Assembly (NCBI RefSeq): GCF_000733775.1
Contig: NZ_JPOE01000005.1
Location: 1,302,001-1,366,000, forward strand
DNA length: 64,000 bases
Origin: Thiomonas sp. FB-Cd
Lineage (GTDB): Bacteria; Pseudomonadota; Gammaproteobacteria; Burkholderiales; Burkholderiaceae_C
Direction: 5' to 3'
Every line of letters starts with the position of its first letter. The first letter of the stretch is position 1. Position numbers and translations under genes: made by a program. This document shows positions 8,305-16,521 of the stretch, piece by piece. The notes under the pieces are model-generated. The model did not search any database and was not told where the DNA came from. It saw only the letters and a program-made list of their open reading frames with translations.

Positions 8305-8862
8305 TCAGGGCTTGTGAAAGGCGATGAAGATGCTGGCCACGCGGAACCCGAACTTGGTCATCACCGTGTGGTTGAGCAGGATATGGTCGCTCATCTGGTA
8401 CATCCAGTCGTCCATCTGCACGTTGTAGACCGTGCCATCCACCGGCAGCGCCAGGGTGTAGTGCCAGTTGAAGGCATTGCCCTCGGCGTAGCCATGAGCG
8501 GTGCCGACGACGTCGCCGGCGGTCCCCGCATAGCGCCGCTCGCCGTCTTTGCCGGGCAGGCGCGTGAGCTTCCAGATGCGTTCCTGCTTGGTCCCGTCGG
8601 CGTAGACGAAGTGTTCGACCAGGGTGCCGTCGTTCCCCTTCCAGGTGCCGGTGATGTCGACATGGAATCGCTTGATCACCTTGCCCGAGCGGTTGAACAC
8701 CACCCCGTCGGCGGTCAACGGTCCCTTGAAATAGTTCTCCAGCTCCAGCGTCGGTTTTTCACCGCGATAGTCCATCGGCGTGACGCTGGCGCAACCGCCC
8801 AGCAGTCCGGCAAACAGCAGGGCGATGCCGCCCAGTCTCAGATGCACCCAGAATGCGTTCAT
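8305..8862 (-). CDS. DUF3833 lipoprotein
   Basis: Predicted lipoprotein of 185 aa: signal peptide with lipobox LGGCAS near residue 20, then the DUF3833 domain (ENYFKGPLTADGVVFNRSGKVIKRF, WHYTLALPVDGTVYNVQMDDWMYQM). ATG 8862 overlaps the preceding transporter gene by 4 bp. DUF3833 proteins recur in this lipid/photo-oxidative operon; a lipid-binding role in the periplasm is plausible only by context. Longer frames reading into the transporter gene are not supported. Confidence 0.85.
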   Translation of the reverse strand: MNAFWVHLRLGGIALLFAGLLGGCASVTPMDYRGEKPTLELENYFKGPLTADGVVFNRSGKVIKRFHVDITGTWKGNDGTLVEHFVYADGTKQERIWKLTRLPGKDGERRYAGTAGDVVGTAHGYAEGNAFNWHYTLALPVDGTVYNVQMDDWMYQMSDHILLNHTVMTKFGFRVASIFIAFHKP

Positions 8863-10229
8863 GGCGAGGTTCTCGGTTGTTGTTGACAAAAATCGGGGTT
8901 GCGCGCCAGCCGCATCCAGCCGAACCAAAGCAGGGCGCCCGACAGCAACTTGAGTCCGCAAGGCAACAGGCAATACGCCATCACCAGTGGTGGCAGGGTG
9001 CCTGTTGCCGGGGTGCCCGGGGTATAGCCCAGATCGGCCAGCAGCGGCAGGGCGATGCCTGCGGCCAGCGCCAGGGTCAGCTTCGTGGCCATGCCCCAGA
9101 TGCCGAAGTAAGCGCCCTCCAGCCGGCCACCGTGGCCCAGGCTGCGGATCAACCCAGCGAGCAGCGCCGGCGGCAGCACCAGGTCGGACCCAAGCGCCAG
9201 CCCGGAGGCGGCGCACACGGCGGCATAGGCCCAGCGGTCACCGGGCCGCAGCAGGGCCGCCCAAAGAAAAACGGCCACGGTCAGCGCCATGCCCAGCAGC
9301 CAACTCGCTGCCGCACCGTAACGCCGCACCGCACGCAACCAGAGTGGCACACAGGCGGCGCCGAAGGCGAAGTAGATGAACAAATAGAGCCCGGAGAGAT
9401 CCGCCGCGTCGATGCGGTCGCGGATGAAAAACAGCACCAGCGTGGCCGGCACCGAGGCGGCCACGCCGCTGGCCAGGTACACCAGCAGCAGGCGGCGGAA
9501 GGCCACATGGTGCAATGGCTCCAGCGCCGCGCGCAGCCCGTGTAGCGTGTGCTGACCGAGGAAGTCGCGTGGCATGGGCGCGGCCTTCACCAGCCACAGC
9601 CCGAGCACCAGGCTGATGGCGAACACCAGGGTGAAGCCAGCGGCGCCGCCGAGTTGTGTCACGGTTGCGGCCACCAGAACGCCGGCCAGTCCCAGGGATT
9701 CGCGCCAGGCGAAAGTGCGGGCGCGCTCGGCTTCGTTATGCCCCAAGGCTGCGCCCCAAGCTTGATGCGTCACCCCCACGGCGCTGTAGCCGGCGTAGGT
9801 CAGTAGCAAAGCCAGGCCCATTACCGCAGCGAAAGCGCCAGGCTGTGGCGCGTAAGGCAAGACAGCGGGAAAGCCCAGCAGCAAAGCGAAGCCGAACACC
9901 AGCACCACACCGCTTGAGGCCATGAAACGCCAGCCGTGACCTGCGCCCATCATGTGATCGGCAAGCCTGCCGATAATGGGATCGAGCACGGCATCGGCCA
10001 GCCGCGCCAGCAACAGCATGGCGCCGAGAAAGCCGAGCGGAACGGCGTAGCGCGTCGCGAAATGTTCGGGTAGGAAAACGTACAGCGGCAGTGCGACGAA
10101 GCTCAGCGCAAACTGCGGTGCGCCATAGCGCGCGAGCTCGCCGGCGGCGTAGGGGACGGGAGCCGGGCTCGGCGGAGCGGAGGGTGAGGCAGCCAAGGCT
10201 TGTGCTTGGAGCGCCGATGCGGAGTTCAT
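8859..10229 (-). CDS. GPH/melibiose-type MFS transporter
   Basis: Twelve-helix major-facilitator protein of 456 aa, of the MFS_2 (glycoside-pentoside-hexuronide) type, with RLADAVLDPIIGRLADHM between early helices. A cytoplasmic Pro/Ala-rich N-terminal extension precedes helix 1. Transporters of this group accompany CFA-like genes in the sigmaE/ChrR singlet-oxygen cluster of alphaproteobacteria; the cargo there is unknown, and a lipid or lipid precursor is a guess. It overlaps both neighbours by 4 bp. Confidence 0.87.
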   Translation of the reverse strand: MNSASALQAQALAASPSAPPSPAPVPYAAGELARYGAPQFALSFVALPLYVFLPEHFATRYAVPLGFLGAMLLLARLADAVLDPIIGRLADHMMGAGHGWRFMASSGVVLVFGFALLLGFPAVLPYAPQPGAFAAVMGLALLLTYAGYSAVGVTHQAWGAALGHNEAERARTFAWRESLGLAGVLVAATVTQLGGAAGFTLVFAISLVLGLWLVKAAPMPRDFLGQHTLHGLRAALEPLHHVAFRRLLLVYLASGVAASVPATLVLFFIRDRIDAADLSGLYLFIYFAFGAACVPLWLRAVRRYGAAASWLLGMALTVAVFLWAALLRPGDRWAYAAVCAASGLALGSDLVLPPALLAGLIRSLGHGGRLEGAYFGIWGMATKLTLALAAGIALPLLADLGYTPGTPATGTLPPLVMAYCLLPCGLKLLSGALLWFGWMRLARNPDFCQQQPRTSP

Positions 10230-10897
10230 GGCGCCGCCTGGGCCAGCAGCGCTGTGCGCAAATCGGGCGCAAAGGTTTTAGCCGAAAGCCAGATGGAAAA
10301 AAACCCCAGCGCAAAGCGGTCGCCTGGCACGGTACCAACTGTCTTGCCGTTGAACAGAAACACCGTGCGCGCGCCCCCTGCGGCCTTGGGTTCGAACAGG
10401 CCGCACAGCACATCGCCATCGCTCACATTGGGGAAAATGGTGCGCAACTGCGCCAGCCAGCTCTCCTGCTGCGCAGCGCTGCCCACGCCCAGTCTGCGGA
10501 TTTCTTCGATGGATTTGTCGGCAATGGCCGCGCCTTTCAATTCGCGCGCATAACGTAGCTCCAGCGCGAATGGCGCCGCGGTCAGGCGCGCAGTGTCAAG
10601 ACCCTGTGGGCCGACCCAGAGTGCCGCGGTGTAGACCGTAAAGCCCCACCAGCGAAACACGCCGCTGCCGGCCAGGCGCACGTGGGCAATGGTGCGTGCA
10701 AGAAATCCAGGCGGTGCTCCTACTTCCGCCGCCGCATGCGCCAAGCCACGCGCAGCCCCCGCCACCCAGGCCATCGCGATGGCACCACGCCAGAAGCCGC
10801 GTCGGGAGAAGGTGGCGTAAGGCGCGTGGCCTGAATGCAGCATGGCAGGGTTGGTGTTGAGGTCGGATCGAGGCGTGGGTTTGGTGCGCCCGTTCAA
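10226..10897 (-). CDS. Exported chalcone-isomerase-like protein
   Basis: The 223-residue protein contains the chalcone-isomerase-like domain (GSGVFRWWGFTVYTAALW, APFALELRYARELKG). Bacterial members of this type lack established isomerase activity. The N terminus carries a twin-arginine-like motif SRRGFW followed by a hydrophobic stretch ending AHAAA, so export by Tat is likely. It overlaps cfa and the transporter gene by 4 bp each. Function in the operon is unknown; binding of a fatty-acyl product is an inference. Confidence 0.8.
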   Translation of the reverse strand: MNGRTKPTPRSDLNTNPAMLHSGHAPYATFSRRGFWRGAIAMAWVAGAARGLAHAAAEVGAPPGFLARTIAHVRLAGSGVFRWWGFTVYTAALWVGPQGLDTARLTAAPFALELRYARELKGAAIADKSIEEIRRLGVGSAAQQESWLAQLRTIFPNVSDGDVLCGLFEPKAAGGARTVFLFNGKTVGTVPGDRFALGFFSIWLSAKTFAPDLRTALLAQAAP

Positions 10898-12165
10898 GCG
10901 CCGCGGACATGCCGCAGCGTGAACTGCACCACGTCAATGGTTTGCTGCGCGAAACCAGCTTCGCAGTAGGCCAGGTAGAACTCCCACAGCAAGGTGAAGC
11001 GCTTGTCGAAACCTTGGCCGCGGACCGCGTCGAGCTGCGCCAGATAACGCTCGCGCCAGAGCGCCAGGGTGGTGGCGTAGTCCTGCCCAAAAGCCAGGGT
11101 ATCGACGACTTCAAGACCGACCCGCCTGGCCTGCTCGGCAAAGGCAGCCTGGCTGGGCAACATGCCGCCAGGGAAGATGTATTGCTGAATGAAGTCGGTG
11201 CCGCGGCGGTACTGCGGAAAAATGGCTTCGGAAATGGTGATGGTCTGGATGCAGGCGCGGCCGCCGGGTTTGAGCTGGCTGGCAAGAGTCCTAAAGAAAA
11301 TGGGCCAGTAGGTTTCGCCCACGGCCTCGAACATCTCGATGGAGGCAATGCCGTCATACCCACCGGTCGGGGCGATGGCGCCCACATCGCGGTAGTCGCG
11401 CAATTCCAGTCGCACCTGCTCGGCCAGGCCGGCGGCCTGCAAGCGGCGCTGCGCATGGCCGAGCTGCTCGGTCGATAGTGTGAGCCCGTCCACTCGCAGC
11501 CCGCTGCGCGCGGCGGCCTCGGCAAAGCTGCCCCAGCCGCAGCCGATTTCCAGCACACGGCTGCCTGCTGGCAGGCCAAGTTGGCGCAGCACGCGTTCGA
11601 GCTTGGCGTTTTGCGCGGCTTGCAGGCTTTGCCCGGGCGCGCTGAACAGCGCGCTGGAGTACGTCATGCCGGGGTCGAGCCAGAGTTCGTAGAAGGCGTT
11701 GCCGATGTCGTAATGTTTGTGGATGTTGTGGCGGCTGCCGCTGCGCGAATTGCGGTTGAACAGATGGCGAATGCGCGAAAACAAGGTGCCCCAAGCGCTG
11801 CCGTGCAGCGCGCGCTCGACCGCGCGGCGATTGGCCAGCAGCAGCTTGAGTAGACCGGGCAGATCCGACGTGCTCCACTGGCCTCGGAAAAACCCCTCGG
11901 CAAAGCCAATATCGCCTCGCCGCAGCACGGCGGCGAACATGGACCAATCATGCACATGCATGCAGGCGGGCGGCGCGCCGGCGTCGTGGCAGCCGAAGTG
12001 CAGGACGCGTCCATCGGGAAGGCGCACATCCAAGCGCCCCCGATCCACGCGCTTCAACAAGGCCACGACCGTGCGCGCGGCCAGCGGCATGCTGGCGCCT
12101 GGACGCGGCTGGGCAAGCGCCGGTCGGTCGGTCGTTGCGGAAGCCGTGGACAAACGTGTGTTCAT
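10894..12165 (-). CDS. cfa: Cyclopropane-fatty-acyl-phospholipid synthase-type methyltransferase
   Basis: SAM-dependent methyltransferase of the CFA synthase family (423 aa) acting on double bonds of membrane phospholipid acyl chains. The SAM motif VLEIGCGWGSFAEAAAR is intact, with ALFSAPGQSLQAAQNAKLERVLR and CIQTITISEAIFPQYRRGTDFIQQYIFPGGMLPS following, split here. ATG 12165 is favoured by GAGGTGA seven bases upstream and by the 4-bp overlap with DUF1365. In alphaproteobacteria relatives in such operons make methylated or furan fatty acids, so the product may not be a plain cyclopropane. Confidence 0.9.
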   Translation of the reverse strand: MNTRLSTASATTDRPALAQPRPGASMPLAARTVVALLKRVDRGRLDVRLPDGRVLHFGCHDAGAPPACMHVHDWSMFAAVLRRGDIGFAEGFFRGQWSTSDLPGLLKLLLANRRAVERALHGSAWGTLFSRIRHLFNRNSRSGSRHNIHKHYDIGNAFYELWLDPGMTYSSALFSAPGQSLQAAQNAKLERVLRQLGLPAGSRVLEIGCGWGSFAEAAARSGLRVDGLTLSTEQLGHAQRRLQAAGLAEQVRLELRDYRDVGAIAPTGGYDGIASIEMFEAVGETYWPIFFRTLASQLKPGGRACIQTITISEAIFPQYRRGTDFIQQYIFPGGMLPSQAAFAEQARRVGLEVVDTLAFGQDYATTLALWRERYLAQLDAVRGQGFDKRFTLLWEFYLAYCEAGFAQQTIDVVQFTLRHVRGA

Positions 12166-13082
12166 CGCGTCACCTCGCTTCGAGGCCGAGCCGGCTTGGA
12201 AAAGAACGGCACGCGCTTGCGCCACAGCTTGAACGCGTGCCAGTGAATGCCAGCCATGACCCCCACCGTCATGAAGGGGTGAGCGATCAGGGCGGCGCGT
12301 GCGCTTGCCGCCGTAAGTGGGCGCAGCACTCCGCTGATGCTCGTCAACACAAGGGGCCCTTGGGCATCGTCGTGGTCGATGCGCGCCACCATGCGCTCAA
12401 GTTCGAGCTCGCCGTGGCCTTGCGGCGCGACGCGACCCCGGCGCAGGAAGCGGAATCGGTAGGTTCCTGCCACGGCGCAAAAGGGCGAGACGTGGAATAC
12501 CTTGGAGGCACGCAGTTCCTGTCCCCAGGCCAGAGTTCCCCGCGCGCCGTCTTGCGATGCCGGCGTGAGCAGGTAGCAATGGCGTTCGCCAAAGGTGTTG
12601 TTGACCTCGGCAAGGATGGCGCACAGCGTACCGTCTGCCCTGTGGCAGTACCAAAAGCTCACTGGATTGAAGACGTAGCCAAGCACACGGGGGAATGTCT
12701 GCAACCAGATCTCACCGTCGGCATCCGTGATCCCGTGGTCATGCAGCAGGCTGAGCAGCCAGGCCTGGCAGTCAGGGCCACCGTCGCCATGGTCTCGGTC
12801 GTGAAAGCTGACAAGCCCGCGCCGGTTGCGCGGGATGCACAAAAGCTCTGGCTCGGCGGCCAGGGTGCGCATGGGCAACATCAGAAAGAACACGCGATGG
12901 GTGAAACGATGGAGCGCGGGACGCAGGCGCTGGTGGTGGACCACGCCGTGCGCGATCATTGGAACCGCGGAGGCGCTCGCAGTGTCTGCTGGGGTCGCAC
13001 GCACGTGCGACGCCAGCCTCGTCGTGGCGCTGCCACCTCCGAACTGGGCGCGGGGTTGCAGGAAACTCACCGGGTGTCTCAT
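12162..13082 (-). CDS. DUF1365 protein
   Basis: Uncharacterised 306-residue protein with the DUF1365 hallmarks IAHGVVHHQRLRPALHRF and FPRVLGYVFNPVSFWYCHR. DUF1365 is almost always found next to CFA-like methyltransferases and FAD amine-oxidase-like genes, as here, and probably acts in the same lipid pathway. ATG 13082 overlaps the upstream stop by 4 bp (ATGA). An internal ATG at 12959 would begin directly at the domain and is the alternative. The enzymatic role is unknown. Confidence 0.86.
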   Translation of the reverse strand: MRHPVSFLQPRAQFGGGSATTRLASHVRATPADTASASAVPMIAHGVVHHQRLRPALHRFTHRVFFLMLPMRTLAAEPELLCIPRNRRGLVSFHDRDHGDGGPDCQAWLLSLLHDHGITDADGEIWLQTFPRVLGYVFNPVSFWYCHRADGTLCAILAEVNNTFGERHCYLLTPASQDGARGTLAWGQELRASKVFHVSPFCAVAGTYRFRFLRRGRVAPQGHGELELERMVARIDHDDAQGPLVLTSISGVLRPLTAASARAALIAHPFMTVGVMAGIHWHAFKLWRKRVPFFSKPARPRSEVTR

Positions 13083-14404
13083 TGCGCCCCCGCCGGCACG
13101 GCTTCACGCGCGGGCCGCGTCGGGTGACGCCGAATTTGCGTCAGCAGTGCGTCCGCCGCAGCGTAGCCCGCTTGCAAGCCGTCTTCGTGGAACCCGTAGC
13201 CACACCATGCGCCGCAGTAATACGTGCGGCGCAGCCCCTGCAATGCGCGCACATGCTTCTGCGCGGCGATCGCGGTGGCGTCGAACACCGGGTGCGCATA
13301 GCCGATATCCATCAAGACACAGCGCGGATCCGGCTCGCGTAGTGGATTGAGCGAGACGATGACGGGCTGCTTGAAGGGCACAGGCTGCAGTTTGTTGATG
13401 AGGTAATGCAGGCACACTGTGGGGGTCTCAATGCCTGCACTTGCTGGTGCGCTTTCATAGTTCCATGCCGCCCAAGCCTTACGGCTTCGGGGCAGCACGC
13501 GGCTATCGGTGTGGAGCACGGCGCGGTTCGGCTGATAGGTGATGGCAGCGAGCACCGATCGTTCGTGCTCGCTCGGGTCGGCGAGCAGGCGCAGGGCCTG
13601 GTCGCTGTGACAGGCGAGTACGACATGGTCAAACCATTCGGTGCCAGCGTCGGTGCTGACTTCAACACCCACATCGAAGCGCTTGATGCGCCGAACGGGC
13701 GTTTGCAGCCGGGCGTCGGTAAGGTGTCCAACGATGCGCTGCACATATTGCCTCGAACCGCCGCGCACGGTGAGCCATTGGGGTCTGTCGGCCACCTGCA
13801 GAAGACCGTGGTTATGACAAAAGCGCACCATGGTCGACACGGGAAAGTCCAGAATCTGCTTCGTGGGGCACGACCAGATGCAGGCAGCCATCGGCAGGAA
13901 GTATGAGTGTGCAAATTCGTCGCTGTAGCGACCGTCTCGCAAGAATTCGCCAACGCTGCGCGCTTCGCGCGCGAGGCCTTCATCCGCCTCGGCAAGGGCA
14001 GTGGCCTCGCGGTTAAAGCGGAGGATGTCCCTGAGCATGCCCCAAAAGCGCGGGCGCAGAACATTCGAGCGCTGCGCGAAAACCGTGTTGAGGCTTGCGC
14101 CGTTCCATTCGAGCCGTCCCCCTCCCGGATGCGCCCGCTGCACGGAGAACGACATGTCGGACTCCGCAATGGGGACGTCAAGTTGCGCGAACAGCCGAAG
14201 CAGGCCTGGATAGGTGCGGCGGTTCAGGACGAGAAAGCCGGTGTCAACGGGATAGGTGATGCCGCCGACCGTGGCATCGACGGTTTGCGCATGCCCGCCG
14301 AAATGACTTCCAGCCTCGAACACGGTGACTCGCGCGTGCCCCCGTAGCTGCCAAGCTGCCGCGAGGCCCGAGATCCCGGAGCCGACAATTGCCACGCGCA
14401 TCAT
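13079..14404 (-). CDS. FAD-dependent amine-oxidase-like protein, first gene of lipid operon
   Basis: Flavoprotein of about 441 aa in the NAD(P)-binding/amine oxidase group. The N terminus is the dinucleotide motif VAIVGSGISGLAAAWQL with FEAGSHFGGHAQTVD, and YYCGAWCGYGFHEDGLQAGYAAA lies near the end, split here. Start at ATG 14404 or 14401; the open frame continues far upstream but the peptide there is not protein-like. In furan-fatty-acid pathways of alphaproteobacteria a similar flavoprotein works with a CFA-like enzyme. It leads a run of genes joined by five consecutive 4-bp overlaps. Confidence 0.87.
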   Translation of the reverse strand: MMRVAIVGSGISGLAAAWQLRGHARVTVFEAGSHFGGHAQTVDATVGGITYPVDTGFLVLNRRTYPGLLRLFAQLDVPIAESDMSFSVQRAHPGGGRLEWNGASLNTVFAQRSNVLRPRFWGMLRDILRFNREATALAEADEGLAREARSVGEFLRDGRYSDEFAHSYFLPMAACIWSCPTKQILDFPVSTMVRFCHNHGLLQVADRPQWLTVRGGSRQYVQRIVGHLTDARLQTPVRRIKRFDVGVEVSTDAGTEWFDHVVLACHSDQALRLLADPSEHERSVLAAITYQPNRAVLHTDSRVLPRSRKAWAAWNYESAPASAGIETPTVCLHYLINKLQPVPFKQPVIVSLNPLREPDPRCVLMDIGYAHPVFDATAIAAQKHVRALQGLRRTYYCGAWCGYGFHEDGLQAGYAAADALLTQIRRHPTRPAREAVPAGAQ

Positions 14405-14723
14405 GGCCTGGCGGGGGTCGGACGCTGCGTGGGCATGCGCTGCCGTGGCACTTTGGAGGCGCCACGGTACAAGGGCAACGTAGAGATGCCGTCGAGGCGC
14501 GGCATGGGGCATCGGCCAATGCAGGGCTTTGGTGCGACCATGATCCGATGCGGGGAAGGAGCGGGGGCTGCTTGAACGCGGGCGTCGAAGCGTTCGGCGA
14601 GGTGGTGGGTCATGGCGCCGGGCGCGTGTGAGCGCGTAGGGGTTGGGGGACGGACGACATTGATCAAGGCCGCCTTGAGCGAGCCCCTTGATTTGCCGAG
14701 GCGGCGAGCCGTGGGGTGTGGAG
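14405..14723. other. 319-bp gap between folE2 and the lipid operon
   Basis: No gene recognised. It could hold the operon's own promoter, read leftward. TGATCC near 14541, resembling an ECF -35 element, is on the wrong strand. TTGATCAA near 14670 is palindromic but has no fitting -10 partner. Confidence 0.4.
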
Positions 14724-15545
14724 TCATGCTTCCCGCACGAACGTGATGCGCGCGTAGGCCGAATGGTTGTGGATCGACTCGAAGTTCTCGGAAGCCACGC
14801 TGAAGGCGTCCACACGCGGGTCTGATCGAAGGGCGAGCGCCACATCGCGGACAAGGTCCTCGACGAATTTGGGGTTGTCATAGGCGCGCTCCGTGACATG
14901 CTTTTCATCCGGGCGCTTGAGCAGGCCCCAGAGTTCGCATGACGCTGAGGTCTCCGCAATCCGGATCAGCTCCTCCAAGTGCATGTCGGCGTTTGGCTCA
15001 ACGGCGAGTGTGAGGTGCGAGCGCTGGTTGTGCGCGCCATAATTGGAAATCTCGCGTGAGCAGGGGCAAAGGCTCGTCACCGGTACCTGGACGGTCTGTC
15101 GCACCTTTGCGGCCTCACCCGCGCGGCCAGCGATGTGCAGCTTCACCTCGTAATCCAGCAGGCTGGTCACACCGGACACTGGTGCCTTTTTCTGCATGAA
15201 GTAGGTGAAGCTGAGCGTGATTTCGCCCTCCTCGGCCTCAAGGCGCTCAAGCATCTGGGAGAACATGGTGCGCAGACTTGCAGGATCGAGGGTTTCGCCG
15301 GCTTGCGCTTCGAGGAGCTCGACGAAGCGTGACATGTGGGTGCCCTTCGTGTCGGAGGGCAGGCCAACGTACAGGTCAAAGGTCGCCACGCTAGGCTGGG
15401 CCGAGCCATCCCTGGTGCGCATGAGCACCGGGTAACGAACGCCCTTGACGCCCACTTGCTGAATGGGCAGGTTCCGGCGGTCAACGGTGGATTGAATGTC
15501 GGGCAAGGGCGTGGCGCTTTGGAAGATCTTTTCTGGGGCGTTCAT
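14724..15545 (-). CDS. folE2: GTP cyclohydrolase FolE2
   Basis: Type IB GTP cyclohydrolase converting GTP to dihydroneopterin triphosphate for folate and pterin synthesis. Of 273 aa, the family signature [21 protein letters not shown] includes the catalytic/metal cysteine. ATG 15545 is supported by AAAGGACA upstream. FolE2 differs from FolE in metal use and is often a backup under zinc limitation; whether a folE exists elsewhere cannot be seen. It lies between the exported peroxidase and the lipid operon, all on the same strand. Confidence 0.93.
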   Translation of the reverse strand: MNAPEKIFQSATPLPDIQSTVDRRNLPIQQVGVKGVRYPVLMRTRDGSAQPSVATFDLYVGLPSDTKGTHMSRFVELLEAQAGETLDPASLRTMFSQMLERLEAEEGEITLSFTYFMQKKAPVSGVTSLLDYEVKLHIAGRAGEAAKVRQTVQVPVTSLCPCSREISNYGAHNQRSHLTLAVEPNADMHLEELIRIAETSASCELWGLLKRPDEKHVTERAYDNPKFVEDLVRDVALALRSDPRVDAFSVASENFESIHNHSAYARITFVREA

Positions 15546-15670
15546 CTGCTGTCCTTTCGAAAGGTTGTGCCAAAATGCGTGGGGCAAATCGGCACGTTGC
15601 AAAGGCGGGAGTGCGGGTGCTGCGCCGACGCGGCGACCGCTGCGAAAAGCGTCGCGTGAGCCTGCGGACC

Positions 15671-16282
15671 TCAGCCTTTTTGCTTGATGAGGGCTTCAAT
15701 CTTGCTGATGAACGCTGTGTTTTCCGGCGTCGTCAGACTGGAATAAACCGCCACGACCTTGCCTTCGCGGCTGATCAGATACTTGTAGAAGTTCCACTTT
15801 GGCTGGTCGCCGGAGGCGGCGATGAGCTTCTTGAAAAAGTCATTCGGATTCGGTTCCGTCACATGCGAGGGAGCAAACATGGGGAACTGAACGTTGTAGG
15901 TGTCCTTGCAGAACGCGGCGATCTTGCCTGGATCCTTCATTTCCTGGTTGAAGTCGTTGGACGGAAAGCCCAGCACCACCAACCCCTGCGGTCCATACTT
16001 GCTGTACAACGCCTCCAGGCCCTTGTATTGCGGCGTGAAGCCGCAGTAACTCGCGGTGTTGACGACCAGGACGACCTTTCCGGCGTACTGGCACATGTCG
16101 ATGGGCTTGTCATCCTGTAAACGTCGAACCGTTTGGTTGAGCAGGGACGGGCAGGTGCCAGAAGCCATCGGCGCGCCTGTACGCAGCGGGGCGGACGCCA
16201 GAACACCTGCCGCATGGGCGCTAGGGTCAAGTCCGAAACAGCTCAGCAAAATGGTGGCTGCGAACGCTATGAATTGGCGCAT
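15671..16282 (-). CDS. Exported glutathione peroxidase-family protein
   Basis: Thiol peroxidase of the GPx fold (203 aa) reducing H2O2 or lipid hydroperoxides. An N-terminal signal peptide ([18 protein letters not shown]) predicts a periplasmic location, unlike the usual cytosolic BtuE-type protein. The catalytic cysteine replaces selenocysteine in [20 protein letters not shown]; the conserved GFPSNDF and KWNFYKYL follow. The start at ATG 16282 begins the signal peptide. It is divergent from the CarH-like regulator across the operator-rich gap, suggesting shared control. Confidence 0.9.
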   Translation of the reverse strand: MRQFIAFAATILLSCFGLDPSAHAAGVLASAPLRTGAPMASGTCPSLLNQTVRRLQDDKPIDMCQYAGKVVLVVNTASYCGFTPQYKGLEALYSKYGPQGLVVLGFPSNDFNQEMKDPGKIAAFCKDTYNVQFPMFAPSHVTEPNPNDFFKKLIAASGDQPKWNFYKYLISREGKVVAVYSSLTTPENTAFISKIEALIKQKG

Positions 16283-16339
16283 CACGATATTCCGGTTTGG
16301 GGTGGACGAGGCTTGGTGCCGTGGGGTGCATGATGCAGG

Positions 16340-16410
16340 ATGTCCTAGACAAAACACAATCGATGCTCAATTTGTCCTGGACAATAGAGGGGTTTTATTC
16401 AAGATTGTCC
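16340..16410. promoter_or_regulatory. Three phased operator-like sites in the gpx/carH gap
   Basis: TGTCCTAGACA (16341-16351), TTGTCCTGGACAA (16372-16384) and TTGTCC (16405-16410) repeat the same half-site. Two are full inverted repeats. TGTCC recurs at 32- and 33-bp steps, about three helical turns, placing the sites on one DNA face as expected for an oligomeric regulator. The middle site can also be read as a -35 (TTGTCC) with TATTCA 18 bp on for the regulator. On the other strand TTGAGC and TAGGAC, 17 bp apart, could serve gpx. Confidence 0.55.
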
Positions 16411-16521
16411 AACCACGCCTAGGATGTTGCCAGGCAAACCTGCACCTTCACGCTTGGCCCCATGCCGATCAACGTCAATCCCGACCTTTTAGATTCATGC
16501 CATGGCTTTGCTGACTCGTCG

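Noticed and set aside
14535..14550. TGATCC as an ECF-sigma -35 for the lipid operon
   Set aside because: It is on the plus strand whereas the operon reads leftward, and no matching -10 is present.
14405..14959. 185-codon extension of the FAD protein running into folE2
   Set aside because: It overlaps folE2 antisense-frame sequence and is not protein-like; the dinucleotide-binding motif starts right after ATG 14404.
15546..15600. Sigma-54 promoter upstream of folE2 (TTGGCAC on the minus strand)
   Set aside because: The GC dinucleotide expected at -12 is absent at the right spacing.
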